Shown: positions 24,846-34,456, counted from the stretch's first letter. The stretch is DNA of 57,414 nucleotides from UBA5614 sp034678545 (GCA_034678545.1 JAXDBS010000077.1:1-57414); one strand, 5' to 3'. The notes: a model not told the origin generated them from the sequence alone. A program made the numbers and translations.

Positions 24846-26375
24846 ATGAAGAACTTACTTCTTGATGGCAATTCTCTGACATTGGAAGATGTAGCTATTG
24901 TTGCTTCATGTCCACTGATAAACATCAGATTGTCCCCCGAGGCTGAGAGAAAAGTTGAGAAATGTCGCGCATATGTTGAGAGAATTATAGCAGAAAAAAG
25001 AATTGTGTATGGGCTAACTACCGGCTTTGGCAAATTTGCCAATATTAATATTTCCAAGAAGGATGTTGATAAGCTTCAGGAAAATCTAATTGTCAGTCAT
25101 GCCATCAGTGTTGGCCAACCATACGACATAACCCAAACCCGGGCTATTATGCTGCTTCGTGCAAACGTCTTAGCCAAAGGATATTCCGGAATCAGAGCAT
25201 CAACCTTGAAAAACTTGATCCAAATGATCAATAAGGGAGTGCACCCAATAATACCAAGACAGGGTTCCGTAGGGGCAAGTGGCGATCTTTCCCCTCTCTC
25301 GCATTTGGCATTGGTTCTGATCGGCAAAGGCAGAGCCGAGTATCAAGGCATCATTATGGAAGGCAAGACAGCCATGCATAAAGCCGGGTTAAAACCTTTG
25401 ACACTATCTGCCAAGGAAGGACTTGCGCTTAACAATGGTACGCAGGTGATGACCGGCATAGGCACCTTGCTACTTTTGCAATCTGAACATCTGGCTAGAG
25501 CAGCAGATGTAATAGCTGCCCTTACAATAGATGCTATGAAAGGAACCCCTTCAGCGTTCGACCCACTGCTGCATAGAACAAGACCACACTCAGGTCAGAT
25601 CACCAGCGCCAGTAATATTTTCAAACTGCTGAAATACAGCAAGTTGAGAGAATCGCACCGTCACTGTCTGTATGTGCAAGACCCCTACAGCCTGCGTTGC
25701 ACACCCCAGGTTCATGGTGCTGTCAGAGATGCGCTCGATTATGTGAGGAGGATATTGGAGGTTGAGATCAACTCCGCTACGGATAATCCGCTGATTTTTC
25801 CTGATCAGGACAAGGTGATATCGGGCGGAAATTTTCACGGAGAGCCTGTAGCCATGGCAATGGATACATTGGGTATGGCAATGTCTGAGCTTGCATCAGT
25901 CTCCGAACGCAGAACTGAGCAGTTGTTGAATCCGAGTTTAAATAGGGATCTGCCCCCCTTCCTGGCAGCCAGACCAGGGCTGGATTCAGGATTCATGATT
26001 GCTCAACTTACAGCCGCTGCCTTGGTATCGGAAAACAAGGTGCTTGCCCACCCTGCCTGCGTTGATTCCATCCCGACTTCAGCCAATCAGGAGGATCATG
26101 TCAGCATGGGTTCTATCTCAGCCAACAAGGCTATACAGATCATAACTAACGTGAGCAATGTACTGGCAATTGAGCTCATGATTGCGATTCAGGCCCTAGA
26201 CTGCCGAAATTTGGCTAGTTCGCCTGCTTTGGAAATCATCAGAACCCGAATCAGGAAGAAGGTCAGACCACTCGAGCATGATAGGGAGTTATCGCAAGAT
26301 CTCGAGTGGATTAAGCAGTGGCTTGACTCTGAAGAAATCACACAACTGATTGAAAGTAAAGTGCGGATAAAATAA
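24846..26375 (+). CDS. Histidine ammonia-lyase
   Basis: 509 residues, normal for HAL. The self-forming MIO cofactor triad Ala-Ser-Gly is at residues 144-146 in GSVGASGDLSPLSHLAL. QDPYSLRCTPQVHGAVRDAL, ATDNPLIFPD, GNFHGEPVAMAMD and VDSIPTSANQEDHVSMGSIS match HAL rather than phenylalanine ammonia-lyase. It converts L-histidine to urocanate and ammonia in the cytoplasm. The AAGGA at 24831-24837 precedes the ATG. No hutU, hutI or hutF is in the window, so the remainder of the pathway, if present, is elsewhere. Tyrosine aminomutase-like activity is a less likely alternative. Confidence 0.93.
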   Translation: MKNLLLDGNSLTLEDVAIVASCPLINIRLSPEAERKVEKCRAYVERIIAEKRIVYGLTTGFGKFANINISKKDVDKLQENLIVSHAISVGQPYDITQTRAIMLLRANVLAKGYSGIRASTLKNLIQMINKGVHPIIPRQGSVGASGDLSPLSHLALVLIGKGRAEYQGIIMEGKTAMHKAGLKPLTLSAKEGLALNNGTQVMTGIGTLLLLQSEHLARAADVIAALTIDAMKGTPSAFDPLLHRTRPHSGQITSASNIFKLLKYSKLRESHRHCLYVQDPYSLRCTPQVHGAVRDALDYVRRILEVEINSATDNPLIFPDQDKVISGGNFHGEPVAMAMDTLGMAMSELASVSERRTEQLLNPSLNRDLPPFLAARPGLDSGFMIAQLTAAALVSENKVLAHPACVDSIPTSANQEDHVSMGSISANKAIQIITNVSNVLAIELMIAIQALDCRNLASSPALEIIRTRIRKKVRPLEHDRELSQDLEWIKQWLDSEEITQLIESKVRIK

Positions 26376-26380
26376 CATTT

Positions 26381-28699
26381 ATGAACATCGGAACCTCCAT
26401 CAAATCGGTGATGTTTCTTGCTATCCTGCCAATCCTGTCAGTTGCCTGCAGTTTTGACAATACCTTATACAATGCCAGAAAATACTATGCTTCAGCGCAG
26501 AGCAAACCACTCAACCAAAACGGCAGAGCATCATCACAAGCCATTGATGACTATACCAAGACAATCAAGAAGTGCGGCTACATATTAACAGAACGCAAGA
26601 ATAGCTCCCAAGTTGATGACGCGCTGTTTTTGCTGGCACAATCTCTTTATTTCAAGGGCAACAGTATTTACCAAGCCAAAGAGCAGTATGAAAATCTGAT
26701 CAATAACTTTCCGGACAGCCCTTACATACCTGAATCAACATTACAACTGGCCAAGATAGCACGTGAAATAAACCAATTCAAGGAAGCCGAAAGCATTCTA
26801 ACCGATTACATCCGTAATCCCCGTACCAAAAAATGGCACCCTCAAGCTCTGCTGTTATTGGCTGATTTTGCCATTCAGGACAAGGATTTTGCCAAAGCTA
26901 CCTTCTGGCTTGAAAAGATCCGCGATCAATACGGAAAATCAGTTTTTGCCCGGGAAGCAGCATTTCTGCTGGGCAAGAATTACTTTGAACAAGGTGAGTA
27001 TGCCAAATCCCTGGAACAGATGAGTAAAGTAGCACGTTACCGAAGCATAAGGCAGGACGTAAGATTGGACGCCCGTTATTACATAGCTCTTAATCAGTTC
27101 AAGATGGTTGAGACGGAACTTAGCCTGACAACAGCGCAAAATCTGTTGAAGGATGAAATCCGTACAGAGAGAGTTTCCGCGATTCAGCTTCTGGTCAGCA
27201 GGATATTGCTGAATATGGACAGTGAACAAAAAGCATTAGACCTGCTGCAGACTATCATCAAGAACAACTCTAAGACAATTTCCTCTGCAGAAGCTTACTA
27301 TCGGCTCGCTGAATACTATTACTACATAAAGAAAGATGTTTCCAGCGCTATTGAGAATTATAATAAGGTCAAAACTGAATCTGCATCCTCACCATTTGCG
27401 GATGATGCGAACCGCAAGTTTGAGACTCTAAACTTGATTAAGCAGGGAGTTACTGCGAATCTCATTAAAGATCCCAGATCGCATGTGTTAAAACAGATTG
27501 AGATTGCAGACGGATTCTTCAGAGTAATGAATCAGCCCGACTCAGCCCTTGCAATCTATGACTCCGTTGCTGCTTATCCCGAGTACTTGAGACAAAAAGC
27601 GGACTCTCTTTCCTACTGTCGTATGATCTTGCAGGTTAAAGCCGATTCACTTTCTGCTGTGAAGACGGAATTGCAGATATCGGAAAAGAATATTACTGAT
27701 GATTCCATTGCTGTTACAGACAGCATTCATTCTTTTCAGCAAAGTTCATGGAAACCTGAAACAGCATTGAATAATGCTCAGAATGATTCGGTATTTATAG
27801 CAGGCGATTTGAACATTGTGCAGCACCCAGATAGCTTGGGAAAAACTGTCTTGCCTGCTCAAATAGCGCAAACCGATTCATCCAAAATACAGGCTGCCCC
27901 ATCTAGCGAAAACATCTCTGACCAAATCAAACTGCTGCATGATGAGATCGTGGTTATCGATAACGATCTGATAGCAATTAACCAAGTACAGAACGATTTG
28001 CAGACGGATTTAGTACCCTTGTCCCTGTTTGTCAAAGCTATGGCTTTACATTCATACGCACTCGACCTAAAGAGGGCGGATGAAGTCCACCAGCAAATGA
28101 TTAGCACATACCCGAATAACAAATATACTCTGGCACTGACTGCATTTCTTAAGGGAGATCCCGTCATCCCAACAGATCTCAGGTTGCAGCAGGAACAAGC
28201 AAAGCTGGATTTTGCCTTGACTGTGTTGCCAGATAATCCAGACTCCGCTTTAGCTGTTCTGGAAGAACTTGTCGAATCTGATTACCCAGAAATCAAGGTT
28301 AAGTCAATTTTCAGACTTGGCTGGTATTATACATTCGAATATCCGGACACATTATTGGCTAAACCTTATTTGGACGAGACAATCAGGATCAATCCCCAGA
28401 GCGACTACGCAAAAACCGTGAAAAGATTCTATAATGGCAAATCATTCACCTACAGTCAAGCATGGGATGATTTTTCAGCATCCATTATTGATCAGGTTGA
28501 TTCGCTGAACATCGAAAACTTGGGAACGGATTCTGACAGCTTGTCGCGACAAGATACACAGAGCAATCCTGCTCCACTGGAACCGGATAAAGAGCAATCG
28601 AAATCTCCTGATGATCTCGTCATAGATCCCGATCTTGAACCGGAAATACCAGGAGATCCCCGGCTTCCAGACCCTAAATGGATAAACAAACCTGATTGA
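26381..28699 (+). CDS. Large tetratricopeptide-repeat outer-membrane lipoprotein
   Basis: 772 residues beginning 5 bases after hutH. Lipobox LSVAC near residue 23. The N-terminal part is a series of helix-pair repeats of the TPR/BamD-like kind, for example FLLAQSLYFKGNSIYQAKEQYENLI, QALLLLADFAIQDKDFAKATFWLEKI and YYRLAEYYYYIKKDVSSAIENYNKV. A low-complexity Ser/Asp/Gln-rich stretch occupies about 400-560, more TPR-like segments follow, and the C-terminus is acidic and proline-rich. Likely an envelope scaffold; I cannot assign a partner. Contains no enzyme motif. Its neighbours do not reveal a pathway. Confidence 0.7.
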   Translation: MNIGTSIKSVMFLAILPILSVACSFDNTLYNARKYYASAQSKPLNQNGRASSQAIDDYTKTIKKCGYILTERKNSSQVDDALFLLAQSLYFKGNSIYQAKEQYENLINNFPDSPYIPESTLQLAKIAREINQFKEAESILTDYIRNPRTKKWHPQALLLLADFAIQDKDFAKATFWLEKIRDQYGKSVFAREAAFLLGKNYFEQGEYAKSLEQMSKVARYRSIRQDVRLDARYYIALNQFKMVETELSLTTAQNLLKDEIRTERVSAIQLLVSRILLNMDSEQKALDLLQTIIKNNSKTISSAEAYYRLAEYYYYIKKDVSSAIENYNKVKTESASSPFADDANRKFETLNLIKQGVTANLIKDPRSHVLKQIEIADGFFRVMNQPDSALAIYDSVAAYPEYLRQKADSLSYCRMILQVKADSLSAVKTELQISEKNITDDSIAVTDSIHSFQQSSWKPETALNNAQNDSVFIAGDLNIVQHPDSLGKTVLPAQIAQTDSSKIQAAPSSENISDQIKLLHDEIVVIDNDLIAINQVQNDLQTDLVPLSLFVKAMALHSYALDLKRADEVHQQMISTYPNNKYTLALTAFLKGDPVIPTDLRLQQEQAKLDFALTVLPDNPDSALAVLEELVESDYPEIKVKSIFRLGWYYTFEYPDTLLAKPYLDETIRINPQSDYAKTVKRFYNGKSFTYSQAWDDFSASIIDQVDSLNIENLGTDSDSLSRQDTQSNPAPLEPDKEQSKSPDDLVIDPDLEPEIPGDPRLPDPKWINKPD

Positions 28700-28706
28700 A
28701 ACAGTT

Positions 28707-29366
28707 GTGTTTCGCCTTAATAGCAATTGCCTATTTGCCAATCAGAGCACGTGGATTAAACTTGTAGTTTTGGTACTGGGTTCGACTGCAGCGATCATCG
28801 CACCGCTAAAAGGGCTGTACTATTTTCTATTCCTGACAGGATTCTATTTCTTTCTTTCGCCTGGGATATTCGGTTTTTTCCTCAAAGGCCTGCAAACCTC
28901 CTTGCCTTTCTTTGCGGGATATTCTTTTTTCGCCGTGATCATGGGTGTAACATTTTTTGATATCATCACTTTTTTGCTTAGGCTGTTGGGGCTAGTAATG
29001 ATGCTGGTCTATTTCTTGTCGGGTTTTTCTGTACATGGTTTGCTTCGGGAACTCCAACCTGCTCTCCGATTTCGCAGAATAAAGCCAATCATTGCATATT
29101 GCCTTGCAACTGCTATATTTCTACAAATGTTCAGCGCATGTTTCAAGATGCTAAGGTCACATTGGGAAAAACGTGAGTTAAGAACATCTTCGCTGACTGA
29201 TGTCATTGTCACTTCAATCCAGGAGAATTGGCGGAACCGCCATATGATCACGCATGAACTGGACAGTATATTGTCCAAAGTGTACGCACCGCACATCTTC
29301 ATAACCCTTCCCAACATCTTGGGTTGCTTATATATAACAATTATAATTTTAACCATGTCCATTTGA
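28707..29366 (+). CDS. Polytopic inner-membrane protein, CbiQ/EcfT-like
   Basis: 219 residues with 5-6 predicted membrane helices. The layout, a run of hydrophobic helices, then RIKPIIAYCLATAIFLQMF and a basic amphipathic stretch (RSHWEKRELRTSSLT), then a last helix at the C-terminus, is like CbiQ/EcfT transmembrane components of ECF transporters, but the family's Ala-Arg-Gly motif is not evident. Start is GTG at 28707 with no clear ribosome-binding site; it follows the lipoprotein gene by 7 bases and is probably coupled. Assignment is tentative. Confidence 0.5.
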   Translation: MFRLNSNCLFANQSTWIKLVVLVLGSTAAIIAPLKGLYYFLFLTGFYFFLSPGIFGFFLKGLQTSLPFFAGYSFFAVIMGVTFFDIITFLLRLLGLVMMLVYFLSGFSVHGLLRELQPALRFRRIKPIIAYCLATAIFLQMFSACFKMLRSHWEKRELRTSSLTDVIVTSIQENWRNRHMITHELDSILSKVYAPHIFITLPNILGCLYITIIILTMSI

Positions 29367-29389
29367 TATTTACTGGGATTTAGAGTATT

Positions 29390-30178
29390 ATGCAAAGATT
29401 CGCGATTCAGATTGCCTATGACGGGACTGACTACTTTGGCTGGCAGGTCCAGAAAAGATTGAGGACTGTGCAATCTGTTATGGAAAAGGGTTTATCCGAA
29501 TTCTGCGGCTCCAGAACCAGGATTACTGGAGCAGGGCGTACAGACACAGGAGTACACGCTCTCAACATGACAGCACATTTCGATTACAAAGGGAGTGCCC
29601 ATCCGGAGCAGATCAGAAAAGGGCTAAGAAGGTTTTTGCCCCCCGATATCCAGATTATCAGGGTAATACCAGTCACTTCAGATTTTCACGCCCGTTATGA
29701 TGCCATGGAAAGACATTACAAGTACCATATTGCCTTAGAAGAGACTCCGTTCAACCGTTTATATACGGGATATTTTCCCCGCAAGAGAATCCGATCCGAA
29801 CTCATACGGACAGCCGCATCTTATTTTCTGGGACCTCATGATTTCAGTTCCTTCAGCCGTGAAAACCCTGCTGTGCCAGATCACATCTGCGAAATCCACC
29901 AATCCGACCTGGCGGTTCAGGATGATTGCTTGATTTATTCGATCAGGGCTGACAGGTTTCTGCACCACATGGTGCGACGCATGGTTGGAGCCATGGTGAG
30001 TATATCCCATTTCGAGATGGATCCAGGAATCATTGCAACCTGGCTGGCCCAGAAGCAGTCCAGGCAAACCATGATTTTTCCCGCGCCTGCTCAGGGGCTT
30101 TTCCTGGTTGAGGTGATATACCCCCCGGATAAACTGAAGCCTGACAACAGGAATATCGGAAACCATCAAGACAAATAA
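29390..30178 (+). CDS. tRNA pseudouridine(38-40) synthase
   Basis: 262 residues, normal for TruA. Catalytic Asp at residue 52 in GAGRTDTGVHAL; YDGTDYFGWQVQ at the N-terminus; FHARYDAMERHYKYHI and FLHHMVRRMVGAMV in the second half. It isomerises U38-U40 in tRNA anticodon arms. It follows the membrane-protein gene by 23 bases, last in the plus-strand run. No terminator is clear in the 140 bases after it. Confidence 0.96.
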   Translation: MQRFAIQIAYDGTDYFGWQVQKRLRTVQSVMEKGLSEFCGSRTRITGAGRTDTGVHALNMTAHFDYKGSAHPEQIRKGLRRFLPPDIQIIRVIPVTSDFHARYDAMERHYKYHIALEETPFNRLYTGYFPRKRIRSELIRTAASYFLGPHDFSSFSRENPAVPDHICEIHQSDLAVQDDCLIYSIRADRFLHHMVRRMVGAMVSISHFEMDPGIIATWLAQKQSRQTMIFPAPAQGLFLVEVIYPPDKLKPDNRNIGNHQDK

Positions 30179-30319
30179 CCAAGTTTAAAAAATCCTGAAA
30201 AGCGTGAACTTCTGCTCCAGCTTTGCAACAGGCTGCTTAAGCTGATCTCGATTTTACAGGATTATGGACAATCCGACCAGTAAGTTGTTTGCAATATGTA
30301 TCAGTGTATGAGTTAAATT

Positions 30320-30407
30320 TGGTGCAGAAGGCGGGACTCGAACCCGCACACCCGTTACAGGCACAAGATCCTTAGTCTTGCGTGTCTGCCAGTTCCACCA
30401 CTTCTGC
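30320..30407 (-). tRNA. tRNA-Leu with anticodon AAG (reads CUU)
   Basis: On the minus strand an 88-base cloverleaf: acceptor GCAGAAG/CTTCTGC, discriminator A, encoded CCA; D-arm; anticodon stem CAAGA/TCTTG with loop C-T-A-A-G-G-A, so positions 34-36 are AAG and position 37 is G, as leucine tRNAs of the CUN box need; long variable arm (GCCTGTAACGGGT); T-stem CGGG with TTCGAGT. Bacterial CUU/CUC is normally read by GAG, and A34 would have to be deaminated to inosine. It follows secG by 26 bases on the same strand, the position of leuU (GAG) in E. coli. Confidence 0.9.
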
Positions 30408-30433
30408 AAAAATGTGAAAATTGTTGCGGATTC

Positions 30434-30733
30434 TTATTTGGCTGTTTGAGTTGGAGTTTGGCTTGGCAGCTTATCCTGAAGGCCGGTCCCCCCCGTATTG
30501 GGCAGGTTCTTTACCACAAAAGCCAGTACCAGGCAGGAAGCAAGGAACGCTAATCCCAGATATTGGGTCCATTTCTTCAAAAACGCAGATGCCCCGCTAC
30601 CGCCGAACACGTTCATGGCAGCCCCGCCCAGAGTGGCGTCCAATCCGCCCTTGGAAGTCTGAGAGAGTATCACCAGCACCAAGCCAATACAAATCAGCAC
30701 GTGGACAATTAATAATACAGTGTATAGTATCAT
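30434..30733 (-). CDS. Preprotein translocase subunit SecG
   Basis: 99 residues with two membrane helices (LLIVHVLICIGLVLVIL and YLGLAFLASCLVLAFVV) and the family's QTSKGGLDATLGGAA and NVFGGSGASAFLKKWTQ between them; the tail is Thr/Gln-rich. SecG forms part of the SecYEG channel in the inner membrane. It lies 26 bases before the tRNA-Leu in the same direction and 141 bases after trpS. Confidence 0.93.
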   Translation of the reverse strand: MILYTVLLIVHVLICIGLVLVILSQTSKGGLDATLGGAAMNVFGGSGASAFLKKWTQYLGLAFLASCLVLAFVVKNLPNTGGTGLQDKLPSQTPTQTAK

Positions 30734-30874
30734 GATTACCTCAATTACACATTAAATCAATATATATGTGTTCAAAAATTTAGTTGCATTCTTTTTGTCA
30801 ATTGGATTTTACTGCCTAAACACTTTCTGCTATTCATGCAAATCCGTCTTATGCAGAAGCCCCGGCCCATGGTA

Positions 30875-31873
30875 TCAGGCCAGCCCGACTATCTTGCGTA
30901 AACGGGCAATCTTACCTGCTGCCAGTTCACGGGCTTTCTGCGATCCCTGCAGCAGGATCTGGTCGATGTAATCCAAGTTCATCATCAGGTTGCAATAGTG
31001 TTCCCGAAGCGGCGCCAGGCTTGCATTCATCACTTCAAACAGCGCTGTTTTGGCATGCCCCCAGCCCATGCCTCCTGCTACATACCGCCCCCTGAGCGCA
31101 GCTATCTGTTCGGGAGTTGCAAAGTGACGGTACAGGGAGAAAATATTGCATTGATCCGGATCTTTGGGTTCCTCCAAGCTCTGAGAATTCGTGACTATCC
31201 TCATGATCAGTTTTTTCAGTTCTGCTTCGGGAGCAAACAATGGTATCACATTTCCGTAACTTTTGGACATCTTACGCCCGTCCAAGCCTGCAACTATCTT
31301 GGTATCCTCAGTTGCAAGGGACTGAGGCAGCTTGAAACCCTCACACTGATAAATGAAATTAAAGCTTTCAGCAATGTCAACAGCCATTTCTATATGCTGA
31401 AACTGGTCATTTCCGACCGGAACATAATCTGTGTCAAACAACAGGATATCGGCTGCCATCAGGACGGGATAGGTGAACAAACCCATGTTCACGCCATCAT
31501 CGAGGTCACTGCCATCCTCCCTGTTCTTCTGCACTATGGCTTTATAGGCATGGGCACGGTTCATCAGCCCTTTGGGCGTGAAAGCCAGCAGCAAGGTCAT
31601 AAGTTCAAAGGTTTCGGGCACTTGCGACTGTCTGTAAAAAAGCACTTTCTCCGGATCTAGTCCGCAGGCTAACCAGGCTGCGGCAAGCTCGTAGGTCAGG
31701 TTTTTGAGCGCCGGTGCGTCCTTGATCGCATTCAAAGCGTGATAATCCGCGATGAAATACCGCGCTTCGCAGGTTTCGGCCAGCTTGAGGGCCGGCTTGA
31801 TAGCGCCGATGTAATTTCCTATGTGCGGTGTTCCGGTAGGCTTGATCCCAGTCAGAGCAACTTTTTTCTGCAT
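30875..31873 (-). CDS. Tryptophanyl-tRNA synthetase
   Basis: 332 residues, normal for TrpS. TGIKPTGTPHIGNYIGAI (HIGN variant of HIGH), VLMAADILLFDTDYVPVGNDQFQHIE and the KMSKS loop (GRKMSKSYGNVIP) are all present. It attaches tryptophan to its tRNA. It is 18 bases after rimO, in a minus-strand run with DUF1015 and the M18 peptidase. Confidence 0.97.
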   Translation of the reverse strand: MQKKVALTGIKPTGTPHIGNYIGAIKPALKLAETCEARYFIADYHALNAIKDAPALKNLTYELAAAWLACGLDPEKVLFYRQSQVPETFELMTLLLAFTPKGLMNRAHAYKAIVQKNREDGSDLDDGVNMGLFTYPVLMAADILLFDTDYVPVGNDQFQHIEMAVDIAESFNFIYQCEGFKLPQSLATEDTKIVAGLDGRKMSKSYGNVIPLFAPEAELKKLIMRIVTNSQSLEEPKDPDQCNIFSLYRHFATPEQIAALRGRYVAGGMGWGHAKTALFEVMNASLAPLREHYCNLMMNLDYIDQILLQGSQKARELAAGKIARLRKIVGLA

Positions 31874-31891
31874 CTTTCCCTCAGTCCTAAG

Positions 31892-33193
31892 CTATTTTCT
31901 GTGAACCACTTTTTGGGCCTCGCCAAACAGGTCAATATCTATCACATCATCAATGAGCACGGAAACATGGTCTCCCGCCCTGCAATTTTGGCCTTGGATA
32001 TTGACCACTCCGTCAATCTCCGGCGCGTCAAACCATGCCCTCCCGGTGCAGGCATGTTCTTGGGGAAAGACCTCCTCCACCAGGACTTCCACTTCATTTC
32101 CGATCAATTCCGACAGATATTGCTCACTGAGTTGGCGGTGCACTGCCAGTAATTCAAGTTTTCTTTTACCGGCTGTTTTTGCACTGGGCCGCCCCGGTAA
32201 GCTGAAAGCGGGAGTGCCGGGTTCCGCTGAAAAGGCAAAAGCGCCCAGACGAAGAAAGCGGTTGTCGGATATGAACCTGAGCAGTTCATTAAACTTTGCC
32301 CTGCTCTCACCCGGGAATCCTGTCATCATTGTTGTCCGGAATTCCGCTTCGGGCATGGCTGAACGGAACATTTCAAGCACGTTGAGGATATCCTTTTTCC
32401 GGTAGGGGCGGTTCATCGCTTTCAGGATATCGTCGTTGCAGTGCTGGATGGGGATCTCAAAAGCCCGCACTATCCTGGGCAGGCTTGAGATGGCTGCCAC
32501 CAGTTTCCTGTTAATGTGGCCGGGGTGTAGATACATCAACCGGATCCACCTATAACTTTCTATGTCATGCAGGCATTTCAGCAATTCAACCAATCCGTCA
32601 CTCTGCTTCCTGTCCAGGCCGTAGGCAGCAGTGTCCTGCGCGATGACAATTAATTCCGAAAAACCCAATGCGGCAAGCCGGACGGCTTCATCCACCAGAT
32701 CGGACACATCAGCGCTGCTCAAAGGACCGCGGATGGACGGAATTGTGCAGTAGGAGCAGTTATTGCTGCAACCTTCGCTGATCTTGAGATAGGTAGCGGG
32801 ACTGTAAGCCAGGGGCCATCGCCGATAGCTGCCCAGTGTTTGTTCTGATATCAGTCGTTCGAATGTTTTATACCCCCTGATCGGAATCCAGGCGTCTATC
32901 TGGGGAAACCGGTCTTTCATTTCTTCCAGATACCTTTTCATGATACATCCGGTCACATAAATCCTTTTTATGTCGCCATGCGCTTTGTCCCGGCAAAGCA
33001 GTTTCAAGAGCCTGATCAATTCATCGACCGCTTCCTGGATGAAACTGCAGGTATTGACCAGCACAAAGTCCAGGGCTTTTATATCATCAGCCTGTTCAAA
33101 ACCGTGTTGATTGGCGATGTAGCAAAAAGTCTCGCTGTCCACCAGGTTCTTGGGACATCCCAGGCTGATCAGGAGATAGCGTCTTGGCTTCAC
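31892..33193 (-). CDS. Ribosomal protein S12 methylthiotransferase RimO
   Basis: 433 residues, normal for RimO. N-terminal UPF0004 domain with CPKNLVDSE, NTCSFIQEA and TGC (three Cys for one 4Fe-4S cluster), radical SAM CSNNCSYCTIPSIRGPL (CxxxCxxC), then LYLHPGHIN and a C-terminal TRAM-like domain (after about residue 365). It thiomethylates the conserved Asp of S12. RimO rather than MiaB because of the LVDSE and IPSIRG signatures. Its ATG overlaps the stop of the DUF1015 gene (ATGA). Confidence 0.93.
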   Translation of the reverse strand: MKPRRYLLISLGCPKNLVDSETFCYIANQHGFEQADDIKALDFVLVNTCSFIQEAVDELIRLLKLLCRDKAHGDIKRIYVTGCIMKRYLEEMKDRFPQIDAWIPIRGYKTFERLISEQTLGSYRRWPLAYSPATYLKISEGCSNNCSYCTIPSIRGPLSSADVSDLVDEAVRLAALGFSELIVIAQDTAAYGLDRKQSDGLVELLKCLHDIESYRWIRLMYLHPGHINRKLVAAISSLPRIVRAFEIPIQHCNDDILKAMNRPYRKKDILNVLEMFRSAMPEAEFRTTMMTGFPGESRAKFNELLRFISDNRFLRLGAFAFSAEPGTPAFSLPGRPSAKTAGKRKLELLAVHRQLSEQYLSELIGNEVEVLVEEVFPQEHACTGRAWFDAPEIDGVVNIQGQNCRAGDHVSVLIDDVIDIDLFGEAQKVVHRK

Positions 33194-34434
33194 AGGAGAT
33201 GTATGAAGAGTCCCGATCTCAGCTTGGGTTCGAACCAGGTGGACTTGGGCGGCATGATCTCCCCCGCGTCAGCGATGCGGATCAGCTCATCCATGGAAGT
33301 CGGGAACAAGGCAAAAGCCACAGCCTCATTGCCAGAATCAACTCTCTTCTGCAATTCGGACAAGCCACGGATCCCGCCGACAAAATCGATCCTCTTGTCC
33401 CGTCTGGGATCTCCAATGCCCAAAATCGGGTGCAGCAGGTTGTTCTGCAGGATGGAAACATCCAGGGCCTGAACCACGTTGGCGTTGTCCCATGTTCCGG
33501 GCTGTGCCGTAAGTTTATACCATTTCCCGTCGAGATACATTCCAAATGTGTGCTGCCTTTCCGGATGATAAGGCTGGCTGCCTTTATCTTCGATGTCAAA
33601 CTTCCCCGCCACCGCGTCCAGGAATTGCTCTTTTGCTTGTCCCCTGAGGTCTTTTACGATACGGTTATAATCCATGATGTGCAACTGGTTGTCTGGAAAG
33701 ATCACAGCCATGATATAATTGAACTCTTCGTCCCCTTTGTAGTCCGGATGCTGTTCCCGGCGCATCATCCCGACCCTGACGGCGGAGGCGGTGCGGTGAT
33801 GCCCGTCTGCCACGTAGAGGTTATCCAGCTCTGCGAAAGAGCTTTCGATCACCCGGATATCCTGTTCGCCGTCCATGACCCAGAGGGCGTGACCGATACC
33901 GTCATCCGAGACGAAATCATATACGGGTGTCTTGGTATCCATGATCCGCCTGACGGTCTCATCGATAACCTGTTGGTGCCGGTAGGTAAAGAATACCGGT
34001 GAGGAATGGGCGTTGCAGGTATCGACGTGGCGGATGCGGTCGGCTTCTTTTTCCGCTCTGGTCAGTTCGTGTTTTTTAATTCTGCCATCCAGGTAATCAT
34101 CTATGGAGGCCAGGCCCACCAGGCCGATCTGGGGGCGGCCGTGCATGGTCTGCCTGTAAATGTAAAAGGACGCGGTTTCATCCTGTACCATCAGCTTATC
34201 CGTAATGTATCTGTAGAGATTCTCTCTGGCCTTGGCATAGACCCGTTCATCGTAGAGGTCTATACTCTGGTCCAAATCCACCTCCGGTTTTTCCACGTGG
34301 ATAAAGCTGAGGGGATGTATCTTAACCTCGCGCCTCGCTTCTTCCGAATCCATGACATCGTATGGCAGTGATGCGATCTCCGCCGCTTGATCAGAACAGG
34401 GCCTGACTGCTTTGAAAGGTTTGAAAACGGCCAT
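33190..34434 (-). CDS. DUF1015 family protein
   Basis: 414 residues, normal for the family. SLPYDVMDSEEAR near the N-terminus and VADGHHRTASAVRVGM in the middle are its hallmarks. The DGHHR motif also occurs in the ParB-like SerK/SbnI serine kinases, so an ATP- or ADP-dependent kinase activity is possible, but I cannot decide that from sequence. It follows the M18 peptidase by 22 bases and overlaps rimO by four bases, so it is expressed with translation-related genes. Confidence 0.8.
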   Translation of the reverse strand: MAVFKPFKAVRPCSDQAAEIASLPYDVMDSEEARREVKIHPLSFIHVEKPEVDLDQSIDLYDERVYAKARENLYRYITDKLMVQDETASFYIYRQTMHGRPQIGLVGLASIDDYLDGRIKKHELTRAEKEADRIRHVDTCNAHSSPVFFTYRHQQVIDETVRRIMDTKTPVYDFVSDDGIGHALWVMDGEQDIRVIESSFAELDNLYVADGHHRTASAVRVGMMRREQHPDYKGDEEFNYIMAVIFPDNQLHIMDYNRIVKDLRGQAKEQFLDAVAGKFDIEDKGSQPYHPERQHTFGMYLDGKWYKLTAQPGTWDNANVVQALDVSILQNNLLHPILGIGDPRRDKRIDFVGGIRGLSELQKRVDSGNEAVAFALFPTSMDELIRIADAGEIMPPKSTWFEPKLRSGLFIHLL

Positions 34435-34456
34435 TACTGTCTATCTCCTTTTAATG

